A DNA stretch of 64,000 nucleotides from an uncultured Isosphaeraceae bacterium (GCA_945957605.1 CAMFLR010000008.1:248001-312000); one strand, 5' to 3'. Counted from the first letter of the stretch, positions 21,602-31,675 are shown. The notes: generated from the letters alone by a model not told the origin. Numbers and translations: made by a program.

Positions 21602-23949
21602 AACGGCCCATTTTCGCGGTGATTGGCTTGCTGTTGCTGGCTTCGACCGCCCGCGCTGGTTTGCCCGAAGTGAAACCCGAGGCGGTTGGACTCGATGGCC
21701 GTCGGCTGGATCGCATCGACGGTGTGATCGATCGCGCGATCGGTCGCAAGATGTTCCGAGGCGCAGTGGTGCTGGTGGCGCGTCAGGGAAAGATTGCGTA
21801 TGTGAAGTCATTTGGTCATCGCGCACTCGTTCCGTCCGAGGAACCGATGACGCGCGACACGATTTTCGACATGGCGTCGATTACGAAACCAGTCGCGACG
21901 GCCAGTTCCGTGATGGTCCTGCTCGAACAGGGAAAGCTGCGCGTCGATGACACGTATGTCCGTCATCTCCCTGCATTTGACTCGAACGGCAAACGTGCGA
22001 TTACCATCGAGCACCTGCTGCGGCATCGCGCGGGGTTGATTCCTGATAACCCAATTGGCGACTTCGCGAACGGGCCAGCAACCGCCTGGAAGAATCTCGA
22101 GGCAATCAAACTGCTTTCGGCCCCTGGCGACAAGTTTGCTTACAGCGACGTCGGCTTCATGTTCCTGGGACGCCTGGTGGACACCCTTGGCGGCAAGCCT
22201 CTCGATGAATTCGCCAGTGAAAACCTGTTCAAACCGCTCGGTTTGAAAGACACGTCGTTCAAGCCCGACGCGAGCAAGCTCCCACGGATCGCACCGACCG
22301 AACGCGAGAACGGCAAGATGATCCGAGGTGTCGTGCACGACCCGCGTGCTCGGGCGTTGGGCGGCGTCGCTGGGCACGCGGGATTGTTCAGCACGGCTGA
22401 TGATCTGGCGGTTTTCGCGCAGATGTTGCTCGATGGCGGCAAGGGAATCAACGGCGAGCGCGTGCTCAGTCCGTTGACGATTCGCAAGATGATCGACGCG
22501 GCCGATACTCCGCCCAATCAACGCCGCGGGCTGGGCTGGGATGTCGCGACGCCCTACAGCGGCCTGCGAGGTGCGCTCTTCGGCGAGCCGAGCTTCGGTC
22601 ATACCGGATTTACCGGGACGAGCCTGTGGGTCGATCCCGAAACGAAGACGATCGTGATCATGCTCACGAGCCGGCTTCATCCCGATGGCGGCGGTAATCC
22701 CCTGCCCGCCCGCGCAGAGATCGCCACGATTGTTGCCTCGGCAATTACTGACGCGAACATCGCCGCCAAACCGCCCCTCGCAAAACCGGCTGCCGCGGTC
22801 AACACTTTGCCGTCAGTTCATCCAGTGCTGTGTGGAATTGATGTCCTAGCGCGAGATGAATTCCGGGTTCTCAAAAACAAACGCGTGGGATTGATCACCA
22901 ATCACACGGGACGCGCGCGTTCGGGCGAGTCGACGATCGATATTCTTCACAAGGCTCCCGGCGTGAAGCTTGTTCGGCTATTCAGTCCGGAGCACGGGAT
23001 CCGCGGGTTGGTCGACAAGGAAATTGGCGATGACGTCGATCAGAAAACCGGCCTCAAGGTGATCAGCCTTTACAGCAAGTCACGCAAGCCAGCCGCCGAG
23101 TTGCTCAAAGATCTCGATGTGCTTGTTTACGATATTCAAGACATTGGTACGCGTTTTTATACGTATATTGGCACTCTGGGACTAATGCTCGAAGCCGCCG
23201 CTGAAAACGGAAAAGAAGTGGTCGTGCTCGACCGCCCTAATCCCGTTGGTGGAGTGGCGGTCGCCGGCCCGATTCGCGATCCCGACTTCGCCGCTTTCAT
23301 CGCCTATCACGCCCTTCCGGTGCGACATGGAATGACCGTTGGCGAACTGGCGAAGATGTTCAATGCAGAGCGGTCGATTCACGCGAAGTTGACGGTCGTT
23401 CCGATCGAGGGCTGGAACCGCGCCGATCTGTTCGATCGCACCGGCTTGCTCTGGACGAACCCCTCGCCCAACATGCGAAGCCTCACCGAAGCCATAATCT
23501 ATCCCGGCGTCGGTTTGCTCGAAGCGACAAACCTCGCGACCGGTCGTGGCACCGACACCCCCTTCGAACGCTTCGGCGCGCCATACATCGATCCTGTTCA
23601 GTTCGCGACAGCTCTCAACGAGCATAAGCTGCCAGGCGTGCGCTTCGTGCCGATTCGTTTCAAGCCTACGGAACGGCAGTTTGCTGGAGTTGATTGTGGT
23701 GGCGCGAATCTCATCATCACCGACTGGTCGACGTTTGAGCCGGTCGATGTTGGTGTCGCGATCGCGGTGACACTCCGGCGGCATTACAAGAACCATTGGA
23801 AGCCAGATTCGCTGCTCAAATTCATTGCCGATCGCGATGCCTTTGATCGGTTGCTGGCGGGCGAGTCTCTTGCGGCGATCAAGTGGACGTGGCAAGTTGA
23901 GCTTGACGAATTTCGACGAGTTCGCGACCGTTACCTCATCTATCGCTAG
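21598..23949 (+). CDS. Fusion of a serine beta-lactamase-like hydrolase with a NamZ (DUF1343) exo-muramidase domain
   Basis: A 783-residue exported protein (MKRPIFAVIGLLLLASTARA signal). Residues about 25-385 form a beta-lactamase/DD-peptidase-like domain with the nucleophile box SITK (Ser94, Lys97), YSD at 182-184 in place of YxN, and HTG at 335-337 in place of KTG. Residues about 405-783 form a DUF1343 domain with ITNHTGR (435-438 for NHTG), LFSPEHG (Glu465), YDIQDIGTRFYTYI and DRPNPVGG. DUF1343 includes NamZ, described as an exo-beta-N-acetylmuramidase (GH171) that releases terminal MurNAc from peptidoglycan fragments. The fusion could combine peptide or ester cleavage with MurNAc release in the periplasm, feeding the coupled symporter. 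Confidence 0.88.
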   Translation: MKRPIFAVIGLLLLASTARAGLPEVKPEAVGLDGRRLDRIDGVIDRAIGRKMFRGAVVLVARQGKIAYVKSFGHRALVPSEEPMTRDTIFDMASITKPVATASSVMVLLEQGKLRVDDTYVRHLPAFDSNGKRAITIEHLLRHRAGLIPDNPIGDFANGPATAWKNLEAIKLLSAPGDKFAYSDVGFMFLGRLVDTLGGKPLDEFASENLFKPLGLKDTSFKPDASKLPRIAPTERENGKMIRGVVHDPRARALGGVAGHAGLFSTADDLAVFAQMLLDGGKGINGERVLSPLTIRKMIDAADTPPNQRRGLGWDVATPYSGLRGALFGEPSFGHTGFTGTSLWVDPETKTIVIMLTSRLHPDGGGNPLPARAEIATIVASAITDANIAAKPPLAKPAAAVNTLPSVHPVLCGIDVLARDEFRVLKNKRVGLITNHTGRARSGESTIDILHKAPGVKLVRLFSPEHGIRGLVDKEIGDDVDQKTGLKVISLYSKSRKPAAELLKDLDVLVYDIQDIGTRFYTYIGTLGLMLEAAAENGKEVVVLDRPNPVGGVAVAGPIRDPDFAAFIAYHALPVRHGMTVGELAKMFNAERSIHAKLTVVPIEGWNRADLFDRTGLLWTNPSPNMRSLTEAIIYPGVGLLEATNLATGRGTDTPFERFGAPYIDPVQFATALNEHKLPGVRFVPIRFKPTERQFAGVDCGGANLIITDWSTFEPVDVGVAIAVTLRRHYKNHWKPDSLLKFIADRDAFDRLLAGESLAAIKWTWQVELDEFRRVRDRYLIYR

Positions 23950-24000
23950 CCCACACCCTCTCGGGCCCCCGGCGATGGTGCGACGCAGGGTTCCCGAACC

Positions 24001-25560
24001 ATGTTACGCAATCCGCAGGTGTACTCGCGCATCAAGCGACGAAGCTTGACGATTCTCGCTCTCGGCCTCGTGCTGGCTTGCGTCTACGTGGCAACACACG
24101 GCGGCGTCGCCAAGCGAGCGCGCGCAGCACGTAACTCGCACGCGAGCGTGCCACATCCCAACTTTTTGATCATCATCGGCGACGATCACGCAGCCGACAC
24201 GCTCGGCGTGAACGGAGACACACACGGCGCAACGCCGCGACTCGACGCCCTCGCCCGCCAGGGTGTGAATTTCCGCCATGCCTACTGCAACGCCCCCGTT
24301 TGCACCGCCAGCCGCCAAAGCCTCATCACCGGCCGGCTACCTCACGCCGTCGGCGTTACCCGGCTCAATACCGCACTCCCCGAGACGGCGGTGACACTGG
24401 GTGATTGGATGCTTGGGCGTGGATACGTGACGGGTGCTTACGGCAAGATGCACTTCAACGCGGCGAAGAATCACGGCTTTGAAGACATCGTCGACACCTC
24501 CGACTGGAAGAAGCACCTCGCCGCGCATCCGCCGGCTGGTGGCGATCACTCGGTGCCGTTCCGTCCCTTTCGCGACCCCAGCTCCTTCTGGCTGAATTCC
24601 GCGACGCGATCGTACGGCCTCCCCGACGCGTCGATGGAAGCGACGTTCTTCGCCGACAATGCGGCGCAGTTCTTCAACGAGCACAAGAAAGAACCATTCA
24701 CGCTCGTCGTCGGCTTCCATGAGCCGCATTCCCCGTTCATCTTCCCGGATGACTGGTCCAAGCGGTTCTCACCCAATGACTTCCCCGTACCGGCGGTGAA
24801 CGACTTCGACCGCGCCCATCAGCCCAAGATTTTCAAGGAAATCACGCCCGAACAGACGCGCGGGATTACGGCATCGTATTACACGTCGATTTCTTATCTC
24901 GACTCAAAAGTCGGTCGAATTCTCGACGCACTCGAAAAGTCGGGACTGGCCGAGAACACGATCGTGGTCTATCTCGGGGACAACGGATATCACCGCGGCC
25001 ATCATGGTCGATTCGAGAAGCATTCACTCTACGAACGTGCGGTGAATGTCCCCTTGATTATGCGATGGCCGGGAAAGATTCCTGCTGGTAGGCAGATTGA
25101 CGACCTCGTGGAATTGGTCGATATCTTGCCAACGCTGATGGACCTCTCCGATTTCGCACCGCCGCCCGATATTCAAGGCCGCAGCCTGGTCGGGCTGATT
25201 CGTGGCCTGCCTGACGCGAAGGGCCGCGAAACTGTGTTCAGCGAGTACCTCGAAAACGAAGAGGCGATGGTTTCGGACGGCCGATACAAGCTGATCGTCG
25301 GCACCGGAGCAAGACACAGGCTCGACGGTTACGAGACCGAGAATCCGACTCCCGGCCCCTATTTACGACTCTACGACCGGAAGGCAGATCCGGAGGAAAA
25401 CACCGATATCTCAGGGACAGAAGCCGCCAAGCCTGTCATCAAACGACTGCAAACCGCGATGTTTCAACGGCTCACATCAACGCGCAAGGCCGAGGATCAA
25501 GTGCCGCCGACGCTCGACGAACTCGAAGCGATTCGCTGGTGCCTTCGACCTCGAGACTAG
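24001..25560 (+). CDS. Sulfatase (formylglycine-dependent)
   Basis: Hydrolyses a sulfate ester, probably on a polysaccharide, outside the membrane. The 519 residues start with a hydrophobic signal or anchor (about 18-34). The metal-binding IIGDDHAADTLG block follows, then CTASR at 101-105 (C-x-A-x-R), the site where Cys101 would be converted to formylglycine. Later motifs include TGAYGKMHF, VGFHEPHSPF, YLGDNGYHRGHHG and the C-terminal YDRKADPEENTDISG. It resembles choline-sulfatase/iduronate-sulfatase-like members of family S1. It follows the NamZ fusion by 51 bases and may belong to the same unit. It ends 6 bases from the opposing YfhO-like gene. Confidence 0.93.
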   Translation: MLRNPQVYSRIKRRSLTILALGLVLACVYVATHGGVAKRARAARNSHASVPHPNFLIIIGDDHAADTLGVNGDTHGATPRLDALARQGVNFRHAYCNAPVCTASRQSLITGRLPHAVGVTRLNTALPETAVTLGDWMLGRGYVTGAYGKMHFNAAKNHGFEDIVDTSDWKKHLAAHPPAGGDHSVPFRPFRDPSSFWLNSATRSYGLPDASMEATFFADNAAQFFNEHKKEPFTLVVGFHEPHSPFIFPDDWSKRFSPNDFPVPAVNDFDRAHQPKIFKEITPEQTRGITASYYTSISYLDSKVGRILDALEKSGLAENTIVVYLGDNGYHRGHHGRFEKHSLYERAVNVPLIMRWPGKIPAGRQIDDLVELVDILPTLMDLSDFAPPPDIQGRSLVGLIRGLPDAKGRETVFSEYLENEEAMVSDGRYKLIVGTGARHRLDGYETENPTPGPYLRLYDRKADPEENTDISGTEAAKPVIKRLQTAMFQRLTSTRKAEDQVPPTLDELEAIRWCLRPRD

Positions 25561-25566
25561 CGCGAC

Positions 25567-27846
25567 CTAGACGGCGGTTGGAACTTCCTTCTTCCGTCTT
25601 ACGAAGACCAGCGCGACGCAAATCAAGATCGATGCGCCCGAGATCCCAAACGCCAGGCGCTGGCCGGTGGGCCGGTAACGGAATTCGACGCGGGTTCGCC
25701 CTGTGCCGTCAAGCGGAGCGGCGAGCAAGCCACCATCAACACGCCTGGCGGGTTGGGAAGGTCCGTCATTGATTCGTACTTCCCATCCCGGATAGAACGC
25801 GCGGCAGAGAATCAACTCAATCGCACCGTCGTGCTCGACCTCCCCTGCCAGACCATCCCAGTTCACAATGCGGGCCGACGTCGCGCGGTGCGGATTCGCT
25901 CGACGAGGAGCCTCGCCCGCCAGATAGTATGCTGTGTCGACATTGTCCTGCGACGATAGTTGTTCGTTCAATCCGCGCAGGTCGGCGACCTCAAAAACGC
26001 GGAGCGCGAGTCTGACTTTCGGAAAAACGTCGCGCACGCGAAGCACGTGCCAGTCACGCCGCTTGCCTGCTGACACATTTTGAATCGTCAATACATCAAG
26101 CGTCGGGTCGGCACCGTGAAAGATTTCATCGCCCACGCTGTCTGCGAGCGCTGTGTCCCAAACCAGATGCGTCACCCCGAAACGGCGGAGCCAGCGTAGG
26201 GAAGAAACCGAGGCGATACCACGCGGGTCGAGCGCCGCCTTGAGGATGTTGTTGGGACGTGGTAGCGGGAATCCGGTATAAGGACTTCCGGTTGCGACGC
26301 CCGCGCGAATGGGCAAGTTATCAAGCGTTCCGCCGACTCGCCCGACACCGGTTTCCTTCGCCAGTTGTGCAAGCACGGGGCTCGATTCAGGGAGCGGAAT
26401 CGACCATCCCCAACGCGTCGTTCCGGCGAAGTGATAGTATCCCGCCAGTTCAATCGCCGTGAGCACGAAGAGGACTGCAATCCCTCGCGCCTTTCGCCGC
26501 CAGTAGATGAGCAAAACAACAGAGGCCAGCCACATCACGGCCGCGATCGCCACGCGCTCAATCACCGCAAAGTCGCTCAAATTGGGCCGGAATTCAGGGC
26601 GGATGCGCGGTAGCGCGAATGCCCAGACGATCGACCCAATTCCATAAACGATAGCGAGAATTAATCCGAGATAGAAACGTCTATTTGTGAGAGCGCGGTC
26701 AAAACCTCGACCAGCGAGTAGGCAAAGTCCCAGGCTTGAAATCACCGTATAGCGCGCGGGACAGCGAAAGAAGCCGAAGCCGGGTACTTTCAAGAGGTAG
26801 ACATAACCCATCGGCCACCAGCGTGGTATGGTCGCGAGTGCGAGCGTGGCAATCGTAATGACACGCCAGGGCCAGATCCGCGAACCTCCGCCGAAAAAGC
26901 CGATGATTGCGAGGATCAGCGGAACGGTTCCCACGAACAGGCACGTTTCGTATCCCGTCGTATCCTGGCTGAACCAGTACCGCCCTTCCGGACCTTGCGC
27001 CAGCCCACGAAACAGGCCCGGAACCGCCAGCTCATTCCAGTGGTCGGGAGGATAAGAATAGAACGCAAGCTCGTTCGCGCTGCGACTCAACTGCCCGACC
27101 ATCTCCGCCAGTTCAAACGTGGGAATGAGCTGAACCGCCGCCACGCCGACTGCGAGCGCTAAGGCGGCCAGTACTCCAATCACGCGTCGCTTATGCTGAC
27201 CGGTTTGCGCCGCACGCCACATTCCGGTGAAGGCCGCAAGTGCGCCCGTCCAGAACTGAACCTGGAAGTGGCCGAGCGTGATTTGTGCACCCCACGCGAG
27301 GCCGAACCAGCCTAACCAACGCAATTCGCCGGTACTGGCGAAGCGATCGATCAATAACAAGCAAATTGGCAGATAAGCAAGCGTATGATAAGCCCACTCG
27401 TGGCTTGAATGGATCGTTTGAAATCCGCAAAACGTGAACGCGATCGCCGAGACGGCCGCGGCCCAGGGGCTGATCTCAAGCTGGCGGGCATAAGCATAAA
27501 CCGCTGCCGCCATGATTACATAATGCAACCACATCGACAGCCGATATGCGGCCGACACGTTCAACACGCCGTAAAGCAGCCAGTTGAGCGGATAAAACGC
27601 CGCGACGTGACTCTCTGCGACGAGCGGCGCCCCTAGCCCTAAACGCTCGGACCAGTACGGCAGCGTTCCCTGCTTCAGGCTCGCGCTTAGCTCCGCCTTG
27701 ATCGGCCGAAAAATCCGGTCCGGGTCGCCGCCGCTCGGCTCGTAACCGACGAGCAATCCCGCCATGATCAGACCAACCGTCGCACAGGTCACAATCAGCG
27801 GAACGCTGATCCAATGACGTCGCCCAGCGTCTTCGGGCGCCGTCAT
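25567..27846 (-). CDS. YfhO-like polytopic membrane protein
   Basis: A 759-residue integral membrane protein with about 12 hydrophobic segments over residues 1-470, then a soluble C-terminal domain of about 230 residues and one last membrane segment near the end (GISGASILICVALVFVRR). The pattern matches YfhO family proteins: the first loop has RIFRPIKAELSASLKQG and LGLGAPLVAESHVAAFYPLNW, and the C-terminal domain has FYPGWEVRINDG and VEFRYRP. YfhO members are GT-C-like proteins linked to lipid-bound sugar decoration of polymers such as lipoteichoic acid in Firmicutes; the acceptor here is unknown. It stands alone on the minus strand, facing the sulfatase. Confidence 0.82.
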   Translation of the reverse strand: MTAPEDAGRRHWISVPLIVTCATVGLIMAGLLVGYEPSGGDPDRIFRPIKAELSASLKQGTLPYWSERLGLGAPLVAESHVAAFYPLNWLLYGVLNVSAAYRLSMWLHYVIMAAAVYAYARQLEISPWAAAVSAIAFTFCGFQTIHSSHEWAYHTLAYLPICLLLIDRFASTGELRWLGWFGLAWGAQITLGHFQVQFWTGALAAFTGMWRAAQTGQHKRRVIGVLAALALAVGVAAVQLIPTFELAEMVGQLSRSANELAFYSYPPDHWNELAVPGLFRGLAQGPEGRYWFSQDTTGYETCLFVGTVPLILAIIGFFGGGSRIWPWRVITIATLALATIPRWWPMGYVYLLKVPGFGFFRCPARYTVISSLGLCLLAGRGFDRALTNRRFYLGLILAIVYGIGSIVWAFALPRIRPEFRPNLSDFAVIERVAIAAVMWLASVVLLIYWRRKARGIAVLFVLTAIELAGYYHFAGTTRWGWSIPLPESSPVLAQLAKETGVGRVGGTLDNLPIRAGVATGSPYTGFPLPRPNNILKAALDPRGIASVSSLRWLRRFGVTHLVWDTALADSVGDEIFHGADPTLDVLTIQNVSAGKRRDWHVLRVRDVFPKVRLALRVFEVADLRGLNEQLSSQDNVDTAYYLAGEAPRRANPHRATSARIVNWDGLAGEVEHDGAIELILCRAFYPGWEVRINDGPSQPARRVDGGLLAAPLDGTGRTRVEFRYRPTGQRLAFGISGASILICVALVFVRRKKEVPTAV

Positions 27847-28028
27847 CGGACGACCTCACAAGCAGCGACTGAATTGAATGACCGGTTGCCCAAGAAAGAT
27901 GCGATCAACAAGTGAATCGGGCTCGGCGGACAAGAATCGAAAGGACGCGACATCGACCAATGATGCCGCGCCGTTTCAGAATACCCGATTTCCGGCCGAT
28001 TTCCACGAACTCGCCTGTGCTTCCGGCG

Positions 28029-28502
28029 TCAATTCAACTCATAGTCCGGTATGACGTTCTCACCCGCTTTGACAGTCGCTTTGAGCGTCGACTGCTTGCT
28101 ATCCGCATACTTCAGCGGCAATCGCGGGTTCATCACAGCCGTTGATTTCGAAAGCAAGTCGCGCGAATCGCCCGCGCCTGCATAGGAAACCGTCACGACG
28201 TACTCGCCAATCGCAGCACCATCGTTGCCGGCGTAGGTCGTGAGCTGAAACTTCCCTTCGGCGTTCGTTTTTCCGGTTGCGCTCGGCGTCAGATTCACGC
28301 CAGCGTCGTTAGGTTTCGCTTCGGCCACGTTCGCAGGAATGAACGCGACCAACGCATCGGCCAGCGGCTTTCCCTTGAACTTGATCGCGCCAATTACCGG
28401 ATGAACTGGCACCGGCCCTGGTGCTGGACGATCGCTGCAACCAGCGAGCGTGGCCGATAGAACCACGCTCGCGATCGTCAGGAGGTTAGAAAATGTTCTC
28501 AT
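28029..28502 (-). CDS. Small lipoprotein with a carboxypeptidase-regulatory-like fold
   Basis: A 157-residue lipoprotein: signal with lipobox LAGC (Cys22), then one beta-sandwich. The sequence GAIKFKGKPLADALVAFIPA, GKTNAEGKFQLTTY and GEYVVTVSY is the transthyretin/carboxypeptidase-regulatory-like pattern common in planctomycetes. Its ATG overlaps the stop of the DUF1559 gene by one base (TGATG), so the two are translationally coupled. A structural or anchoring role next to the DUF1559 protein is inferred from that pairing; function is unknown. The 182-base gap between this gene and the YfhO-like gene shows nothing recognisable. Confidence 0.85.
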   Translation of the reverse strand: MRTFSNLLTIASVVLSATLAGCSDRPAPGPVPVHPVIGAIKFKGKPLADALVAFIPANVAEAKPNDAGVNLTPSATGKTNAEGKFQLTTYAGNDGAAIGEYVVTVSYAGAGDSRDLLSKSTAVMNPRLPLKYADSKQSTLKATVKAGENVIPDYELN

Positions 28503-29572
28503 CAGTAGGAGTCCGACGAGATGACTTCGCCACGATTGTAGCTGATCAGCGAGACGAACACGCCGGGGGCGGTTGAGGTCTTGATGAAGTGCACCGAACC
28601 GTCGCCGAAGACATGATTTGCACCGCCCGGATGGAACGAGTAGACCTCGTTGTTACTGCTGTAATTCGTGTGCTGGTTCGAGCCGTCGCCGTCTGTGTAG
28701 AACTCGCTGTTGTAATCCGCCCAGCCGGCGCCGCTGCCCTGATTCGAGGCAACAACCGGGCTGCCGCCGTTGTACCAGGGGATACTCGTCCCCGCGCTGT
28801 ACGACTTGCCTTGCAAGTAGAACCCCGGCCGGCCGGCGTCTTCCGAGACCATGATCGTGCTTGACGTGCCATCGGTGTTTTCGGCGATCCGGCGAGCATA
28901 GTTGCCGTGCAAAAGGCCGAGCACGTCTTGTCCCGCGATATGCGGCACGTTGTTCAGCGTCATCCAGCCGTCTGAGACGCCGTCATCAACAGCGTAGTCG
29001 CCAGCGGCGAGATTGACCGACCATCCTGCGCCATAGAAGGCCTGGGAAAGTGCGTCGGAATAAGGGGCGATGCGATAAGGCGGGGCGGACGGGCAAACCA
29101 TGAAGTTGAGCTGCGTGCCCACGAGCGTCGTGTTGACCGGCGCAGAGAACGGCTGGGCGACGTTGTAGGAGTTGTATAGGGCCGATTGTTCGACGAACGG
29201 CAAAACCAGCGTGGTCCACGATTGGACGTCGACCGCCTGGTTGCAAACCTCGCCAATCGCGATCGGGCAAGGCGCCTGGTAATTTGGATTCGTGTTCGGC
29301 AGCGACGTCAGGTCAACCGGCTGATACGGCGGCTTCAGGAGCGGCGTCGAGATCGCCCAGGTCGGCGGAAGCACTTGCCGGCTGCTCTCGAAGTTGAGGA
29401 GTGACAGGCCGATTTGCTTCAAGTTGTTGGTGCATTGGGCACGTCTCGCGGCCTCGCGTGCAGCCTGCACGGCCGGGAGCAAGAGTGCGATGAGCACTGC
29501 AATGATGGCGATGACCACCAGCAGCTCGATGAGCGTAAAACCGGTTCGCAACTTCGACTTCGGAGTGATCAC
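28502..29572 (-). CDS. DUF1559 protein with prepilin-type N-terminus
   Basis: A 356-residue protein typical of Planctomycetes. The N-terminus [20 protein letters not shown] is a type IV pilin/type II secretion pseudopilin signal for prepilin peptidase cleavage after Gly. [20 protein letters not shown] follows. The C-terminus has the family closing block [17 protein letters not shown] and GEVISSDSY. It is probably assembled or secreted as a pseudopilin-like protein. The start is GTG at 29572, preceded by GGGGAGA at good spacing. A weak -35/-10-like pair lies upstream in the 239-base gap to the SPFH gene. First gene of a two-gene unit with the lipoprotein. Confidence 0.93.
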   Translation of the reverse strand: MITPKSKLRTGFTLIELLVVIAIIAVLIALLLPAVQAAREAARRAQCTNNLKQIGLSLLNFESSRQVLPPTWAISTPLLKPPYQPVDLTSLPNTNPNYQAPCPIAIGEVCNQAVDVQSWTTLVLPFVEQSALYNSYNVAQPFSAPVNTTLVGTQLNFMVCPSAPPYRIAPYSDALSQAFYGAGWSVNLAAGDYAVDDGVSDGWMTLNNVPHIAGQDVLGLLHGNYARRIAENTDGTSSTIMVSEDAGRPGFYLQGKSYSAGTSIPWYNGGSPVVASNQGSGAGWADYNSEFYTDGDGSNQHTNYSSNNEVYSFHPGGANHVFGDGSVHFIKTSTAPGVFVSLISYNRGEVISSDSY

Positions 29573-29811
29573 GGCAATAATCTCCCCTGCGCGACGAATG
29601 GATGGATGGCGAGGGGATGATAATGTGTCTAACGCAGCGATCGGTGAAGCAGCAGCGAATGTTTGATGAAGCTCGACGAATCACTGGAAACGATTTGTGT
29701 TTGACCGAACGCACGCTTGATTGTTCACCAGAAACGCCGGCGTAACGGCGTGTCGATATGCGAGTTAGGGTGCTCGCTTTCAAAACCCGATTGCTTTGGA
29801 AGGGTTCTGCA

Positions 29812-30711
29812 ATGGACGACGTTGGCAAGCCGAAGTCGGGACAGAATCACATCATGAACGAAGTGCTCATCGAGCCGATGTCGGGGCTCGGCACGCTGGC
29901 GGGCCTGCTTGGCGGCTTGCTCTTTAGCATGGTTCTGTTCTTTTACGGAGTCGGCACGCAAGTGCCAGGTCCGGTGGTCATCTCGATTCCTTTGGGAATC
30001 GTCTGCCTCTGGGCTTTGACCGGTTTGTTCACGGTCAACCCTAACGAGGCGAAGGTTTTGCAGTTGTTCGGCAATTATCGCGGTACGGTACGTGAGCCTG
30101 GTTTGCGCTGGGTGAATCCGTTTTTCGCCAAGCGCAGCATTTCGCTCCGCGTTCGCAACTTCGAGAGCGAACGGCTCAAAGTGAACGATCGCTCCGGCAG
30201 CCCGATTGAAATTGCGGCGGTTGTCGTCTGGCGCGTGGTCGATACCGCGGAGGCGATCTTCCACGTCGAGGATTACAACAACTTCGTGCACGTGCAGAGC
30301 GAGTCTGCCCTGCGAAACATGGCGCTCTCGTACCCGTACGACTCGCACGAAGACGGCGAAATCGCCCTGCAAAGCCACACGGCAGAAGTCGCGCACCACT
30401 TGCGGACGGAGATTCAGGATCGGCTAACGCAAGCCGGTGTCGAGGTGCTCGAAGCACGCATCAGCCACCTGGCGTACGCGCCGGAAATCGCCCATGCAAT
30501 GCTTCAACGCCAGCAAGCGTCGGCCGTGATCGCCGCGCGGCAAAAGATTGTTGAGGGTGCGGTAGGGATGGTCGAAATGGCGCTTCAGCATCTCGACAGG
30601 AACAAAATCGTCGAGCTCGATACACCAAACAAGGCCGCGCTCGTGAGCAACCTGCTCGTCGTGCTTTGCTCGGAACGTGGCACGCAGCCGACGGTAAGCG
30701 TCAAGTCCTGA
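29812..30711 (+). CDS. SPFH/Band 7 domain membrane protein
   Basis: A 299-residue protein of the stomatin/prohibitin/flotillin group. Two hydrophobic stretches (about 25-45 and 52-70) anchor it. [30 protein letters not shown] opens the SPFH domain, with [19 protein letters not shown] and the C-terminal coiled region [21 protein letters not shown]. Such proteins form oligomeric membrane scaffolds and often control proteases. The start ATG 29812 follows GGAAGGG; an in-frame start at 29758 lacks such a signal. The dual-specificity phosphatase gene begins 15 bases later, so the two form an operon. Confidence 0.9.
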   Translation: MDDVGKPKSGQNHIMNEVLIEPMSGLGTLAGLLGGLLFSMVLFFYGVGTQVPGPVVISIPLGIVCLWALTGLFTVNPNEAKVLQLFGNYRGTVREPGLRWVNPFFAKRSISLRVRNFESERLKVNDRSGSPIEIAAVVVWRVVDTAEAIFHVEDYNNFVHVQSESALRNMALSYPYDSHEDGEIALQSHTAEVAHHLRTEIQDRLTQAGVEVLEARISHLAYAPEIAHAMLQRQQASAVIAARQKIVEGAVGMVEMALQHLDRNKIVELDTPNKAALVSNLLVVLCSERGTQPTVSVKS

Positions 30712-30726
30712 TCGCAACGGTGACTT

Positions 30727-31173
30727 ATGCGGCGGATTGCTGACTGTCGGCTCTGGCAAGGTCACGCGGGCGATGCGCGTAACGTCTATGCGTTGCTGGA
30801 CCGCGAAATCGAAGCCGTAGTCGACCTCGCAGACAGCGAACCGCCGCTCGTTCTTCCGCGACAGATTGTTTATTGCCGGTACCCGCTCGTCGATGGTGCC
30901 GGCAATCCGCCCTGGCTAATCCGCGTCGCCGTCCAAACTGTGGCGACTCTTATCAGAAGCGAGGTATCAGCTTTCGTCTTTTGTTCAGCGGGGATGAGTC
31001 GCTCGCCGGTAATCATTGCCGCGGCAATTGCGAGCCTGCGAGGCGGCTCACTTGTAGACGGATTGAGAATCGCCACTGACGGTGGGCGTGGCGATGTCTC
31101 AACGTCGCTCTTGCAGGATGTTGCGAAAACGATGGGTCTCGATTCCGAGTGCTCGAATCTTTCTACTTTTTGA
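30727..31173 (+). CDS. Dual-specificity phosphatase-like protein
   Basis: A 148-residue cytosolic protein with the Cys-based phosphatase signature CSAGMSR (Cys86, Arg92) followed by SP and a helix rich in Ala, as in dual-specificity phosphatases. The strand IEAVVDLADSEPP and YCRYPLVDGAGN precede it; the Asp of the latter could be the general acid. It is shorter than eukaryotic DSPs but complete at the core. Placed 15 bases after the SPFH gene, it could reverse phosphorylation at the membrane scaffold; that link is inference. Its end overlaps the opposing gene by 11 bases. Confidence 0.75.
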   Translation: MRRIADCRLWQGHAGDARNVYALLDREIEAVVDLADSEPPLVLPRQIVYCRYPLVDGAGNPPWLIRVAVQTVATLIRSEVSAFVFCSAGMSRSPVIIAAAIASLRGGSLVDGLRIATDGGRGDVSTSLLQDVAKTMGLDSECSNLSTF

Positions 31174-31675
31174 CCGCCGCGCGAGTCTCTTTCAAAAGCG
31201 AGACCTCGAAGTCGAGGCGGGCATACTTGGTCGAATCCAACGAAGTTATTGAACAAGCGCCGATCTTTTGCAAATGAATCGTGTCGGCTTCGAGGTTCTT
31301 CAGTAAATCGAGATGAGTCTGAAGGGTCGCGATTCGATCGCCGCGGTCGTCACTCAGACCAAGCCGGGCATCATTGATGCGGCGAATCGCTGCCACATAT
31401 TCGTCGACATTGTATTCGCCATGTGCGAACAGACGCTGTGCGTCATCGGCGCAACGTGCAGCAGCCTCATAACGCTTCACAAGTAAGTCATTCAGTTCCT
31501 TGTCGCTGGTTTTGGCAACGGCATGAAATCCTGAGATTTTCTCCCAGAGCGCCGTACGTTCGGCGGCTAGCTTTGATCCAACCGGGTCGCGATCGGGTTC
31601 GGCCGTCGCTCCCGAGATTCCGAAGCACGAAATGACCGACAAAACAGAAATGCCCGCGAACCATGCTCGTTTCAT
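31163..31675 (-). CDS. Hypothetical secreted helical protein
   Basis: A 170-residue protein I do not recognise. It has a clear Sec signal (MKRAWFAGISVLSVISCFGISGATA), then an almost all-helical, charged mature part with heptad-like patterns (LLVKRYEAAARCADDAQRLF, ATLQTHLDLLKNLEADTIHL). Such small periplasmic helical proteins are common in planctomycetes and may be binding or stalk proteins. It is 80 bases downstream of the lipoprotein gene at 31756 on the same strand and overlaps the phosphatase gene tail by 11 bases. Confidence 0.65.
   Translation of the reverse strand: MKRAWFAGISVLSVISCFGISGATAEPDRDPVGSKLAAERTALWEKISGFHAVAKTSDKELNDLLVKRYEAAARCADDAQRLFAHGEYNVDEYVAAIRRINDARLGLSDDRGDRIATLQTHLDLLKNLEADTIHLQKIGACSITSLDSTKYARLDFEVSLLKETRAAVKK

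Noticed and set aside
25561..25566. Exactly 6-base gaps between convergent stops at three places as a designed signal
   Set aside because: The gap sequences differ and I see no shared structure; probably chance in a compact genome.
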